A stretch of DNA of 17,452 nucleotides from Schleiferiaceae bacterium. GTDB taxonomy: Bacteria > Bacteroidota > Bacteroidia > Flavobacteriales > Schleiferiaceae. The position numbers and the translations under genes are program-made. Positions 6,464 to 13,883 of the stretch are shown one piece after another (position 1 is the stretch's first letter; each line of letters starts with the position of its first letter). The stretch lies in contig JAURMB010000062.1 of assembly GCA_030831045.1 (NCBI GenBank), positions 1 to 17,452 on the forward strand, in the 5' to 3' direction. The notes under the pieces were generated by a model, which saw only the letters and a program-made list of their open reading frames with translations, searched no databases and was not told the DNA's origin.

Positions 6464-8089
6464 ATGGAATACCTACTCTACTACCTCCTCCTCAACCTCT
6501 ACGGATCGGCGATTACCTGGCGCTTTTTTGCGGCGGCCGGAATTCCGACCTGGAAGGCCTTCGTGCCCATTTACCGCACCTACGTGTGGACGCGCGTGGC
6601 TGACCGCCCCTGGTGGTGGACGATTTTGGCGTACATCCCCGTCGTCGACAACGCCATGGCCTTGATTTTGGCGTACGAAACGCTTCACATGTTTGGCTTC
6701 CGCCAAAACAAGCACATCTTTTTGACTGCGGCCACGGGCGGACTCTACCTCGGCTACCTGAACTTCACGGCCAAACTCGAGCGCGGCGTTCGAAGCAACG
6801 ACGAAATTCGCAGCCGAATGCCCCTTTGGGTAAACCACATACTCTGGGCGGTGGTGGCGGCCGGAACCGTCCGCATGATGACGTTTGAAGCGTTTAACAT
6901 CCCCACTCCGTCGATGGAAAAGTCGCTCATGGTGGGCGATTATTTGGTCGTGAGTAAGATTGCCTACGGCCTGCGCATGCCCAATACACCCATGAGTATT
7001 CCCTTGATGCACAACGTGATTCCCTTTGCCAATGTGCCTAGTTACCTAACCTTGGTTCAGCTGCCCTACCTGCGGCTTCCGGGTTTGGCCAAGGTTCAAA
7101 GGGGTGATGCGGTGGTCTTTAACTTCCCTCAAGACCCAGGCCGCCCGGCCGACAAAAAAGACCACTACGTCAAGCGATGCATGGGCACTCCCGGAGACAG
7201 TTTGGAACTGCGCCATACTCAGGTGTTCATTGACGGAGAGGCCGTTGCCTTCCCAGAGCGCAGCAACGCGCAGTTTAGCCATTACGTGCGCACCCGTCCG
7301 GGGCAGGGGTTTAGTCCGCGCCAACTCAAGAAGGATTTTGACATCAACTACGTTACCAACATGACGGTTAACAACCAGAATGTCAGCGATGTACTTCAGA
7401 TTACCGAGACGGAGTATGTGGTGACGATACCGAGCCAGTCCTTGGCCAAGTTCGCTCAAATGCCCAGTATCGACACGATGTTTGCGATGGACGCGCTCGC
7501 GGGAGATTCCGCCTTCGCACCCGGCACTCCCGAGGCTCTGAAGTGGTACTACTCCAACTTTGTGGCAGGGGGAATGATTTTTCCGAATCCGATGGGAGGG
7601 CACAGCGATTCCCTGGTGTATTCTTGGACCCGTGACAATTTTGGGCCCCTGTGGATTCCGGCCAAGGGGTCGACCATTGCGCTGAACTACGATACCTACC
7701 TCAAGTACGAGCATGCCGTGAATGCTTATGAGGGCCATGAATTGACCCGCGATTTGGGCCCCGAAGGAGAGCGCTTTTATGTGGACGGACAGCCCGCCAC
7801 GAGCTACACCTTTGCCCTGGACTACTATTGGATGATGGGCGACAACCGCCACAATTCCTGGGACGGCCGCTACTGGGGCTTTGTGCCAGAAACCCATGTG
7901 GTGGGCAAGCCGGTCTTCATTTTTTGGAGCATGGATTCCTTCAAATCGGGCATTGATAAAATCCGAAGCGAGCGCTTGTTTACGGTGGTGCACGGCGACG
8001 GCAAGCCCCGCAGCTACTTGATTCCCTTCTTGGTTCTGGTCGCGGCCTACTACGGCTGGGATTGGTTTAGAAAGCGCAAAAAGTCCTAA
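6464..8089 (+). CDS. lepB: Signal peptidase I, long Bacteroidota form
   Basis: This membrane serine protease (family S26A) removes signal peptides from exported proteins. At 541 residues it is far longer than the E. coli enzyme (324). The first about 110 residues are hydrophobic and Trp-rich (GIPTWKAFVPIYRTYVW, RPWWWTILAYIP), resembling the DUF5684-type domain, with one more membrane segment near 123-140. The catalytic Ser150 is in IPTPSMEKSL and the general-base Lys237 in DHYVKRCMGTPGD. The late motif GDNRHNSWDGRYWG is at about 459-472. Between Lys237 and that motif lies an insert of roughly 200 residues that I cannot assign. A C-terminal membrane segment (about 516-534) and a basic tail end the protein. 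It sits 15 bp after the gamma-CA gene and 5 bp before the next. Confidence 0.95.
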   Translation: MEYLLYYLLLNLYGSAITWRFFAAAGIPTWKAFVPIYRTYVWTRVADRPWWWTILAYIPVVDNAMALILAYETLHMFGFRQNKHIFLTAATGGLYLGYLNFTAKLERGVRSNDEIRSRMPLWVNHILWAVVAAGTVRMMTFEAFNIPTPSMEKSLMVGDYLVVSKIAYGLRMPNTPMSIPLMHNVIPFANVPSYLTLVQLPYLRLPGLAKVQRGDAVVFNFPQDPGRPADKKDHYVKRCMGTPGDSLELRHTQVFIDGEAVAFPERSNAQFSHYVRTRPGQGFSPRQLKKDFDINYVTNMTVNNQNVSDVLQITETEYVVTIPSQSLAKFAQMPSIDTMFAMDALAGDSAFAPGTPEALKWYYSNFVAGGMIFPNPMGGHSDSLVYSWTRDNFGPLWIPAKGSTIALNYDTYLKYEHAVNAYEGHELTRDLGPEGERFYVDGQPATSYTFALDYYWMMGDNRHNSWDGRYWGFVPETHVVGKPVFIFWSMDSFKSGIDKIRSERLFTVVHGDGKPRSYLIPFLVLVAAYYGWDWFRKRKKS

Positions 8090-8094
8090 AGACG

Positions 8095-9048
8095 ATGCGT
8101 GGATGGTTTCTGGTTTTGTGCTTCTCCTTGGCCTTCGGCCTGGGGGAGCAGACCGGAGACACCGTCGCCATTCGCGCGGACGAATCGGAGCGTTGGGACC
8201 AGCTCAGCGACAACCAGCTTTTGCGCCTGGATTGGGCTTCGGCCAGGTGGTCATGGCCCAGCGACAGTTTGGTGGGCCGCATGCTGCGCACCTCGATGGG
8301 TTTTAAGAGGGATTCACTGCTGGTCTGGCTCGAGGAGGGCGGCCCGAGCGGCGACGTGCGCAAGAGGGTGGAGGCCATTCGCCAGCGCCGTTATCAGGTT
8401 GCCACCGAGGCCTTCAACTATCGAGGTGACATTAGGGGCCTTGACCTGTCTCTTTTTTGGTACGGAATCTATGACGTCGAAGGGACCTGGTCGCTTCGCC
8501 CCGTGCGCCTCAAGGTTGAGTTGAGTGAGTTTCCGTCGGGGTCGGGCGACCTGGAGTTTGACCTAAAAACCAACCGCGAGCAGGGCAGCCATTTTTTGTT
8601 TGGAAGCCCGGTGCGCCTCGACAGCACAGACCTCGGGCCGGTGCGCGAGGGATTCTCGGTGCTCATGCCCGGCAGCCAAAGCGACCTTGGCTCGATCACC
8701 TCCCGCGACAAGATGTACCGGGGCAACTACGTGCTTTATGCCACAGGGTCCGTTCAAGGCCTTGGTGCGGAATGCCCGGAGCTCCTAAACTACCAACTCA
8801 TTGTTGGGCATCGCTTGGCCGAGCGGGAATGGGCCCAGTTTGATACCCTCGGCAGCGTGGTGGATTCCATCAGTACCTGTGCGCCAGAAGTTTTTTGGAG
8901 CGGCGATTTGATGGGTGACGGCAAACCCGACGCCGTACTTTTTCAAAAGCAGCCGGGCGGAATTCGGCTTATTTTGTACCTCAGCGATGCGGTCCCCAAC
9001 GAGCAAGAACTCTGGGCTCGGGTCGCAGAGTGGCGGATGAGCAACTAG
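8095..9048 (+). CDS. Hypothetical exported protein
   Basis: I do not recognise this 317-residue protein. It opens with a probable signal peptide (MRGWFLVLCFSLAFGLG, basic start then a hydrophobic core). The mature part is rich in Trp, Asp and Ser, with beta-like stretches from about 125 to 240. Two cysteines in the mature part (Cys227 and Cys262) could form a disulphide. Near the C-terminus, DLMGDGKPDAVLF (271-283) resembles the DxDGDGxxD calcium loop of FG-GAP or dockerin-like repeats, but the third ligand position is Met instead of Asp/Asn and only one copy is present. It starts 5 bp after lepB, so it is very likely co-transcribed with it, and LepB could process it. An envelope or periplasmic location is inferred; no function can be stated. 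Confidence 0.75.
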   Translation: MRGWFLVLCFSLAFGLGEQTGDTVAIRADESERWDQLSDNQLLRLDWASARWSWPSDSLVGRMLRTSMGFKRDSLLVWLEEGGPSGDVRKRVEAIRQRRYQVATEAFNYRGDIRGLDLSLFWYGIYDVEGTWSLRPVRLKVELSEFPSGSGDLEFDLKTNREQGSHFLFGSPVRLDSTDLGPVREGFSVLMPGSQSDLGSITSRDKMYRGNYVLYATGSVQGLGAECPELLNYQLIVGHRLAEREWAQFDTLGSVVDSISTCAPEVFWSGDLMGDGKPDAVLFQKQPGGIRLILYLSDAVPNEQELWARVAEWRMSN

Positions 9049-9049
9049 A

Positions 9050-9103
9050 AACCAGTTACTGGTTACTCGGTTCTGGTTCTTGGCGTCTGGCCTGGTTCAG
9101 GCC
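9050..9103. repeat. CTGGTT/AACCAG repeat cluster before the carboxylase gene
   Basis: AACCAGT (9050-9056) and ACTGGTT (9058-9064) form a near-continuous palindrome that starts one base after the preceding stop codon. CTGGTT recurs at 9059, 9073 and 9092. GGCCTG (9089-9094) and CAGGCC (9098-9103) form a second palindrome, directly before the -7 box. The first could act as a weak terminator without a T-run; the second is placed like an operator. None of this is a known named element. Confidence 0.5.
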
Positions 9104-9111
9104 TACCTTCG
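9080..9111 (+). promoter_or_regulatory. Promoter of the acyl-CoA carboxylase gene
   Basis: TTG (9080-9082), a 21-bp spacer and TACCTTCG (9104-9111) fit the Bacteroidota -33/-7 arrangement with one mismatch in the -7 box. The predicted leader to the ATG at 9139 is about 23 bases, longer than the other leaders here. The GGCCTG/CAGGCC palindrome sits between the two elements. Confidence 0.55.
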
Positions 9112-9138
9112 GGGTGCACCCTTGAATCCAATCCAACG

Positions 9139-10758
9139 ATGGCTCACGATCTTAAAACCGAACGCAACGCAGACGAAATCAAGCTCTTAGTAGCAGAAAG
9201 CCGTCGTCGGTGGAATGAGGTCTCTCTAGGCGGAGGCAAAAAGCGCCTGGAGAAACTCGCCGAACAGGGCAAACTCAGCGCTCGAGAGCGGGTTAAACGC
9301 CTTCTGGACCCTGGAGCTCCCTCGGTCGAGATTGGCGCCTTCGCCGCCGACGGAATGTATGCCGAGCATGGCGGATGCCCCTCAGCCGGAGTGGTCGTGG
9401 TGCTGGGTCGAATTGCCGGCCGCACCTGCCTGGTGGTGGCCAACGACGCCACGGTAAAGGCTGGCGCATGGTTCCCGATGACGGGCAAAAAAAACCTTCG
9501 CGCCCAAGAAATAGCCATGGAGAACCGCATTCCCATTCTGTACTTGGTCGATTCCGCAGGCGTCTACCTGCCCATGCAAGACGAAATTTTTGCCGACAAG
9601 GAGCATTTTGGGCGGATTTTTAGGAACAATGCCGTGATGAGCAGCATGGGAATCCCCCAGCTTTCGGCCGTCATGGGTTCCTGCGTGGCCGGTGGGGCCT
9701 ACCTGCCCATCATGAGCGACGAGGCCATCATTGTCGAGGGAACCGGCAGCATTTTCTTGGCCGGAGGCTACTTGGTCAAGGCCGCCATTGGCGAAGAAAT
9801 CGACAACGAAACCTTGGGCGGAGCCAACACCCACACCCAAATTAGCGGAGTGTGCGACTACAAGGCCAAGGACGACGACGACGCCATTCGCATCCTGCGC
9901 GGACTCGTCGACAAGCTGGGAGCCTCGCCAACGGCCGGCTTTGACCGCATCGAGGCAAAGGATCCGTCGGTGCCCATGGACTTGGTTTACGAGCGCATGC
10001 CCGTTGACGGCAAACCCTACCCGGTTCGCGCCCTGCTGGACTGCCTCGTCGACGCGGACTCGCTCTTGGAGTACAAAGCCGACTACGGCAAGACCATCAT
10101 CACTGCCTATGCGCGTATCGACGGGTGGGCGGTCGGAATCGTCGCCAACGAGCGCCAGGTCGTCAAGTCGGGCAAGGGCGAAATGCAAATCGGTGGGGTA
10201 ATTTATTCCGACAGTGCCGACAAGGCCGCGCGTTTTATTGCGAACTGCAACCAAAAGAAGGTTCCCTTGGTCTTTCTGCAGGACGTGACCGGCTTCATGG
10301 TGGGCTCGCGCTCAGAACAGGGCGGAATCATCAAAGACGGCGCCAAGATGGTCAATGCGGTAGCCAACAGCGTGGTGCCCAAGTTCACGGTAATTACGGG
10401 CCACTCCTTCGGGGCGGGCAACTACGCCATGTGCGGCAAGGCCTACGATCCGCGCCTCATTGTGGCCTGGCCCACCGCCAAAATTGCGGTAATGGGCGGC
10501 GATCAGGCCGCAAAGGTGCTGCTTCAAATCGAGAAGTCACGGGCCGAAGTACTCAGCCCCGAGGCCGAGCAGGAGCTGCTGCAGCGCATTCGTTCGCGCT
10601 ACGAGCTGCAAATGAGCCCCTACTATGCGGCGTCGCGCCTGTGGATCGATGCAATTATTGACCCCATTGACACCCGCAAGGTGCTTTCTATGGGGATTGA
10701 GGCTGCCAACCAGGCTCCAATCGAGCGCGCCTACAATCCGGGTATTCTGCAGACCTGA
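9139..10758 (+). CDS. Acyl-CoA carboxylase, carboxyltransferase (beta) subunit
   Basis: The 539-residue product is the carboxyltransferase half of a biotin-dependent acyl-CoA carboxylase. It moves CO2 from carboxybiotin to an acyl-CoA. It has the two crotonase-like halves of the family: an N-terminal one with RERVKRLLDPG, the VDSAGVYLPMQ segment and the oxyanion-type GSCVAGGAYLPIMSDE, and a C-terminal one with QDVTGFMVG and GHSFGAGNYAMCGKAYDPR. The last motif and the AVMGGDQAAKVL segment are most like the methylcrotonyl-CoA/geranyl-CoA branch rather than propionyl-CoA carboxylases, but the substrate is an inference. No biotin carboxylase or biotin-carrier gene is in the window, so the partner must be encoded elsewhere. 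It has its own promoter at 9080-9111 and ends facing the nucleotide-sugar dehydrogenase gene. Confidence 0.93.
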   Translation: MAHDLKTERNADEIKLLVAESRRRWNEVSLGGGKKRLEKLAEQGKLSARERVKRLLDPGAPSVEIGAFAADGMYAEHGGCPSAGVVVVLGRIAGRTCLVVANDATVKAGAWFPMTGKKNLRAQEIAMENRIPILYLVDSAGVYLPMQDEIFADKEHFGRIFRNNAVMSSMGIPQLSAVMGSCVAGGAYLPIMSDEAIIVEGTGSIFLAGGYLVKAAIGEEIDNETLGGANTHTQISGVCDYKAKDDDDAIRILRGLVDKLGASPTAGFDRIEAKDPSVPMDLVYERMPVDGKPYPVRALLDCLVDADSLLEYKADYGKTIITAYARIDGWAVGIVANERQVVKSGKGEMQIGGVIYSDSADKAARFIANCNQKKVPLVFLQDVTGFMVGSRSEQGGIIKDGAKMVNAVANSVVPKFTVITGHSFGAGNYAMCGKAYDPRLIVAWPTAKIAVMGGDQAAKVLLQIEKSRAEVLSPEAEQELLQRIRSRYELQMSPYYAASRLWIDAIIDPIDTRKVLSMGIEAANQAPIERAYNPGILQT

Positions 10759-10773
10759 CCCTTGGTTCAAGGG
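10759..10773. terminator. Small hairpin between convergent genes
   Basis: CCCTTG (10759-10764) and CAAGGG (10768-10773) pair perfectly around GTT, right after the carboxylase stop. A TTTT follows only after eight more bases. It may be a weak terminator serving both converging genes in their 29-bp gap. The stem is short, so this is tentative. Confidence 0.4.
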
Positions 10774-10787
10774 CTCCGCGTTTTAGG

Positions 10788-12065
10788 CTAGAGGCGTCCG
10801 TCGACTTCGCCGCGGGGCCAAAAAGCCTTGGTGTCGTAGATGACTCCGTTGGCTGCCAATCCCAAGTCTTGCCTGCGTACCGAGGCAAACTGCTCGTGGG
10901 CAACGGCCAGAACCACGGCGTGGTAGCCGGTTCCGGGCTCGGAGGCAAGGTTGATTCCGTATTCTTCGCGCACCTGGTCGGGCTCGGCCCAAGGGTCAAA
11001 AACGTCGACCTGCATGCCGAACTGCTGAAGTTCGGAGACAATATCAACTACGCGGGTGTTGCGAATGTCGGGGCAGTTCTCTTTAAAGGTGATTCCAAGC
11101 ACAAGGGCCTTGCTGCCGTGAATGGGTAATCCTTTGCCAATCATTAGCTTGACCACCTTATTGGCCACAAACATGCCCATGGAGTCGTTGACCCTGCGGC
11201 CGCTTAGGATTACCTGGGGGTGGTAGCCAAGGCTTTGGGCCTTGTGGGCGAGGTAGTAGGGGTCCACGCCGATGCAGTGGCCGCCGACCAGGCCTGGGCT
11301 GTACTTGAGAAAGTTCCACTTGGTTCCGGCTGCTTCGAGCACGTCGCGGGTGTCGATTCCGAGGCGGTCAAAAATGAGGGCGAGCTCGTTCACAAACGAG
11401 ATGTTGACGTCGCGCTGCGCGTTTTCGATGGCCTTGGAGGCTTCGGCCACTTTGATGCTGGGCGCCAGATGGGTTCCCGCTTTGACGATGCGGCGGTAAA
11501 TGCCGTCTACGAATTCGGCCGACTCGGGAGTGCTTCCGCTGGTGACCTTTTTAATCGTTTCAAGCGTGTTGATTTTGTCGCCAGGATTAATGCGCTCAGG
11601 GCTGTAGCCGCAGTAAAAATCGACGTTGAATTTTAGGCCCGACTCCCGTTCGAGCACGGGGACGCAGTCTTCTTCGGTGCAACCAGGGTAGGTCGTGGAC
11701 TCGTAGATGACCACGTCGCCTGCCTTGAGCACCTTGCCTATGGTGGCCGAAGCGGCGAGCAGGGGCTTGAGGTCGGGCGACTTGAACTGGTCAATGGGTG
11801 TCGGAACCGTTACAATGTAAACGTTTGCCTCGGCCAGGGACGCAGCGTCCGCGCTAAAGAGGAGTCCGCGCTGAAGGGCCTGCGCCAGGTCAGCGGGGTC
11901 GGCCTCGAGGGTGTGGTCCTCGCCGCGGTTGAGTTCCTCTACGCGACTGGACTTAATATCAAAGCCAATTACGCGGAATTCGCGCGCCAGAGCCAGGGTG
12001 AGGGGAAGCCCCACGTAGCCAAGGCCAATCACGGCAATATGGGGTTGGGTCGGAGCCAAAAACAT
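10788..12065 (-). CDS. Nucleotide-sugar dehydrogenase (TviB/WbpO type)
   Basis: The 425-residue product belongs to the UDP-glucose/GDP-mannose dehydrogenase family, which oxidises the C6 hydroxyl of a nucleotide sugar to a carboxylate with two NAD+. It shows the Rossmann motif AVIGLGYVGLP (11-21), TVPTP (86-90), YESTTYPGCTEE (121-132), the segment YSPERINPGDK (154-164) and the catalytic Cys264 in GGHCIGVDPYYL. The C-terminal domain carries VLGITFKENCPDIRN. YSPERINPGDK is typical of the TviB/WbpO/CapL branch acting on UDP-N-acetylhexosamines, so a UDP-GlcNAc or UDP-GalNAc substrate for capsule or O-antigen is likely but not proven. No glycosyltransferase or other polysaccharide gene adjoins it. 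The ATG at 12065 is 4 bp after a -7 box, implying a leaderless transcript. Confidence 0.93.
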   Translation of the reverse strand: MFLAPTQPHIAVIGLGYVGLPLTLALAREFRVIGFDIKSSRVEELNRGEDHTLEADPADLAQALQRGLLFSADAASLAEANVYIVTVPTPIDQFKSPDLKPLLAASATIGKVLKAGDVVIYESTTYPGCTEEDCVPVLERESGLKFNVDFYCGYSPERINPGDKINTLETIKKVTSGSTPESAEFVDGIYRRIVKAGTHLAPSIKVAEASKAIENAQRDVNISFVNELALIFDRLGIDTRDVLEAAGTKWNFLKYSPGLVGGHCIGVDPYYLAHKAQSLGYHPQVILSGRRVNDSMGMFVANKVVKLMIGKGLPIHGSKALVLGITFKENCPDIRNTRVVDIVSELQQFGMQVDVFDPWAEPDQVREEYGINLASEPGTGYHAVVLAVAHEQFASVRRQDLGLAANGVIYDTKAFWPRGEVDGRL

Positions 12066-12069
12066 AATT

Positions 12070-12077
12070 CAAAGGTA
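12070..12077 (-). promoter_or_regulatory. Promoter of the nucleotide-sugar dehydrogenase, -7 box
   Basis: On the minus strand this reads TACCTTTG, a full consensus match. Only 4 bases separate it from the ATG, so the transcript should start at or next to the first base of the start codon. It is divergent from the ABC transporter promoter at 12123-12130. Confidence 0.7.
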
Positions 12078-12122
12078 CATTCTGCCTAGTGCATTTGGGG
12101 CCAGCGCGGCGGGGCCAGGCAC

Positions 12123-12130
12123 TACCTTTG
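12123..12130 (+). promoter_or_regulatory. Promoter of the ABC transporter operon, -7 box
   Basis: TACCTTTG is a full consensus match ending 4 bases before the GTG start at 12135. This again implies a leaderless or nearly leaderless message. A TTTG lies at 12094-12097, but the 25-bp spacing to the -7 box is longer than the usual 19-21. Confidence 0.7.
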
Positions 12131-12134
12131 ACGG

Positions 12135-13883
12135 GTGCGCGCCCTTTGGTCCCTTAATCCTTATTTTCTTCGCTACCCTTGGCACCTCATGGGCGGGATA
12201 TTTTTTGTAATTGCCTCCGCAGCATTTGCAGTTTATCCGGCTATTTTCATTCGCGAGGCCTTTGATACCGTGGCAGAAGCGCTTCGCGCTCAGAGCGATT
12301 CCACCCTGCTGTTTCAGTCTTTGTTGGGCTATTCCGCACTGATTTTGCTTCTCAGCGCCCTGCGCGGAGGCTTCACCTTTCTCATGCGTCAAACGCTCAT
12401 TGTCATGTCGCGCCATATCGAGTTCGACCTAAAAAACGATATTTATAAGCACTACCAGGCTCTGGATCAGACTTTTTACCGCCGCAACTCCACGGGTGAC
12501 TTGATGAACCGAGTGAGCGAAGACGTGAGTCGCGTGCGGATGTACCTCGGTCCGGGCGTGATGTACACCATAAATACGGCTTTTTCGACCGGACTCACCT
12601 TGATTTTTATGGTTCAGGTCGATCCCAAATTGAGCCTGATTACCCTGGCCCCCATGCCCGTGTTGGTTTGGGCGATTTATCGGGTTTCGACGCTGATCAA
12701 CCAGCGCAGCCATGCCGTGCAGCAGCAGCAGTCTGCCATAAGCACCATGGCGCAGGAGACCTTCAGCGGCATTCGCGTTTTAAAGGTTTATAGTCTTGAA
12801 GGCGACCAGACGCAGCGCTACGCAGAGAGTTCCGAGAAGAGCTACCAACTCAACCGCGATCTGTACCGGGTCAACGCTCTTTTTGCGCCTTTAATGATGC
12901 TGCTGGTCGGCCTGAGCACCGTCTTGGCGGTTTGGATCGGCGGCGAGGGCGTGATTGAGGGCAGGCTGAGCCCGGGGGTTATCGCGGAATTTATTTACTA
13001 CGTGGGCCTTCTAACCTGGCCCATCGCCAGCATTGGCTGGGTGATGAGCCTCATTCAGCGCGCCGAGGCCTCCATGGAGCGCATCAACGACTTTTTGCGC
13101 GTAGTACCGGCAGTGTCTACCCCTAAGGATGCCCATCGCGCCGAGGTGCAGGGTGCGTGGACCTTTGAGAACGCGTCCTATACCTACCCCGACAGCGGAA
13201 TTCAAGCGCTTAAAAACGTGTCGTTTGCGGTGAATCCGGGCGAGACCATTGTGGTGGTGGGCCGCACCGGGTCGGGTAAATCGACGCTTGTAGGCCTGAT
13301 GAACCGCCTTATGGACCCCATCGAGGGCCGGATTCTGCTCGACGGCGTGGACCTGCGCCGCTGGGATTTGGAGGCGCTTCGGGCTTCGATAGGCACGGTT
13401 CCGCAAGACCCCTTCTTGTTCAGCGATTCCATAGCCGACAATATTTCGTTTGGAAGCATCAATGCGGACCGCAGCGACGTCGAGCGCCAGGCGGAGTTGG
13501 CCGACGTGGCCGAGGACATTCGCGGATTCGCCCAGGGCTATGAGACCGTAGTGGGCGAGCGCGGAGTTACCCTCTCGGGCGGTCAAAAACAGCGGGTTAG
13601 CATTGCGCGGGCCCTGATGAAGCAGCCGCCCATGCTGCTCTTTGACGACGCCTTGAGTGCCGTAGACACCGAGACCGAGGTTACCATTTTGAGCAACCTC
13701 AAAGCTCGATTGAATGGACTTACGGCCGTACTTATTACCCAGCGACTGAGCTGCGTGCACCTTGCCGACCGCATTTTAGTGCTCGACCAGGGTGAATTGG
13801 TGCAGCAGGGAAGCCACTTGGAGCTTCTCGCCCAGCCGGGGCTTTATGCAGAACTCTACGCCCTACAATCCCAAAAATCGTGA
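12135..13883 (+). CDS. ABC exporter half-transporter (fused membrane and ATPase domains)
   Basis: The 582-residue product is an MsbA/MdlB-type exporter half: six membrane segments in about residues 18-310, then an ATPase domain. Walker A is GRTGSGKST with Lys382, the signature is LSGGQKQR (480-487) and Walker B ends at Asp504. Two switch positions are altered. The residue after Walker B is Asp505 rather than the catalytic Glu, in DDALSAVDTETE, and the H-loop His is Gln536 in ITQRLS. Both changes are known from the degenerate site of heterodimeric exporters, yet no partner gene is adjacent. The GTG at 12135 gives the family N-terminus (MRALWSLNPYFLRYPW), and the next ATG would cut into the first membrane helix. 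The substrate is unknown. It heads a four-gene run and its stop overlaps the next start by 4 bp. Confidence 0.92.
   Translation: MRALWSLNPYFLRYPWHLMGGIFFVIASAAFAVYPAIFIREAFDTVAEALRAQSDSTLLFQSLLGYSALILLLSALRGGFTFLMRQTLIVMSRHIEFDLKNDIYKHYQALDQTFYRRNSTGDLMNRVSEDVSRVRMYLGPGVMYTINTAFSTGLTLIFMVQVDPKLSLITLAPMPVLVWAIYRVSTLINQRSHAVQQQQSAISTMAQETFSGIRVLKVYSLEGDQTQRYAESSEKSYQLNRDLYRVNALFAPLMMLLVGLSTVLAVWIGGEGVIEGRLSPGVIAEFIYYVGLLTWPIASIGWVMSLIQRAEASMERINDFLRVVPAVSTPKDAHRAEVQGAWTFENASYTYPDSGIQALKNVSFAVNPGETIVVVGRTGSGKSTLVGLMNRLMDPIEGRILLDGVDLRRWDLEALRASIGTVPQDPFLFSDSIADNISFGSINADRSDVERQAELADVAEDIRGFAQGYETVVGERGVTLSGGQKQRVSIARALMKQPPMLLFDDALSAVDTETEVTILSNLKARLNGLTAVLITQRLSCVHLADRILVLDQGELVQQGSHLELLAQPGLYAELYALQSQKS

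Noticed and set aside
7046..7993. A 315-codon minus-strand open frame opposite lepB.
   Set aside because: It is antisense to the catalytic core of signal peptidase I and shows no recognisable motif, so it is taken as a chance frame.
9382..10254. A 290-codon minus-strand open frame opposite the carboxylase gene.
   Set aside because: It is a Val/Gly/His-rich shadow translation. The sense strand has the full set of carboxyltransferase motifs.
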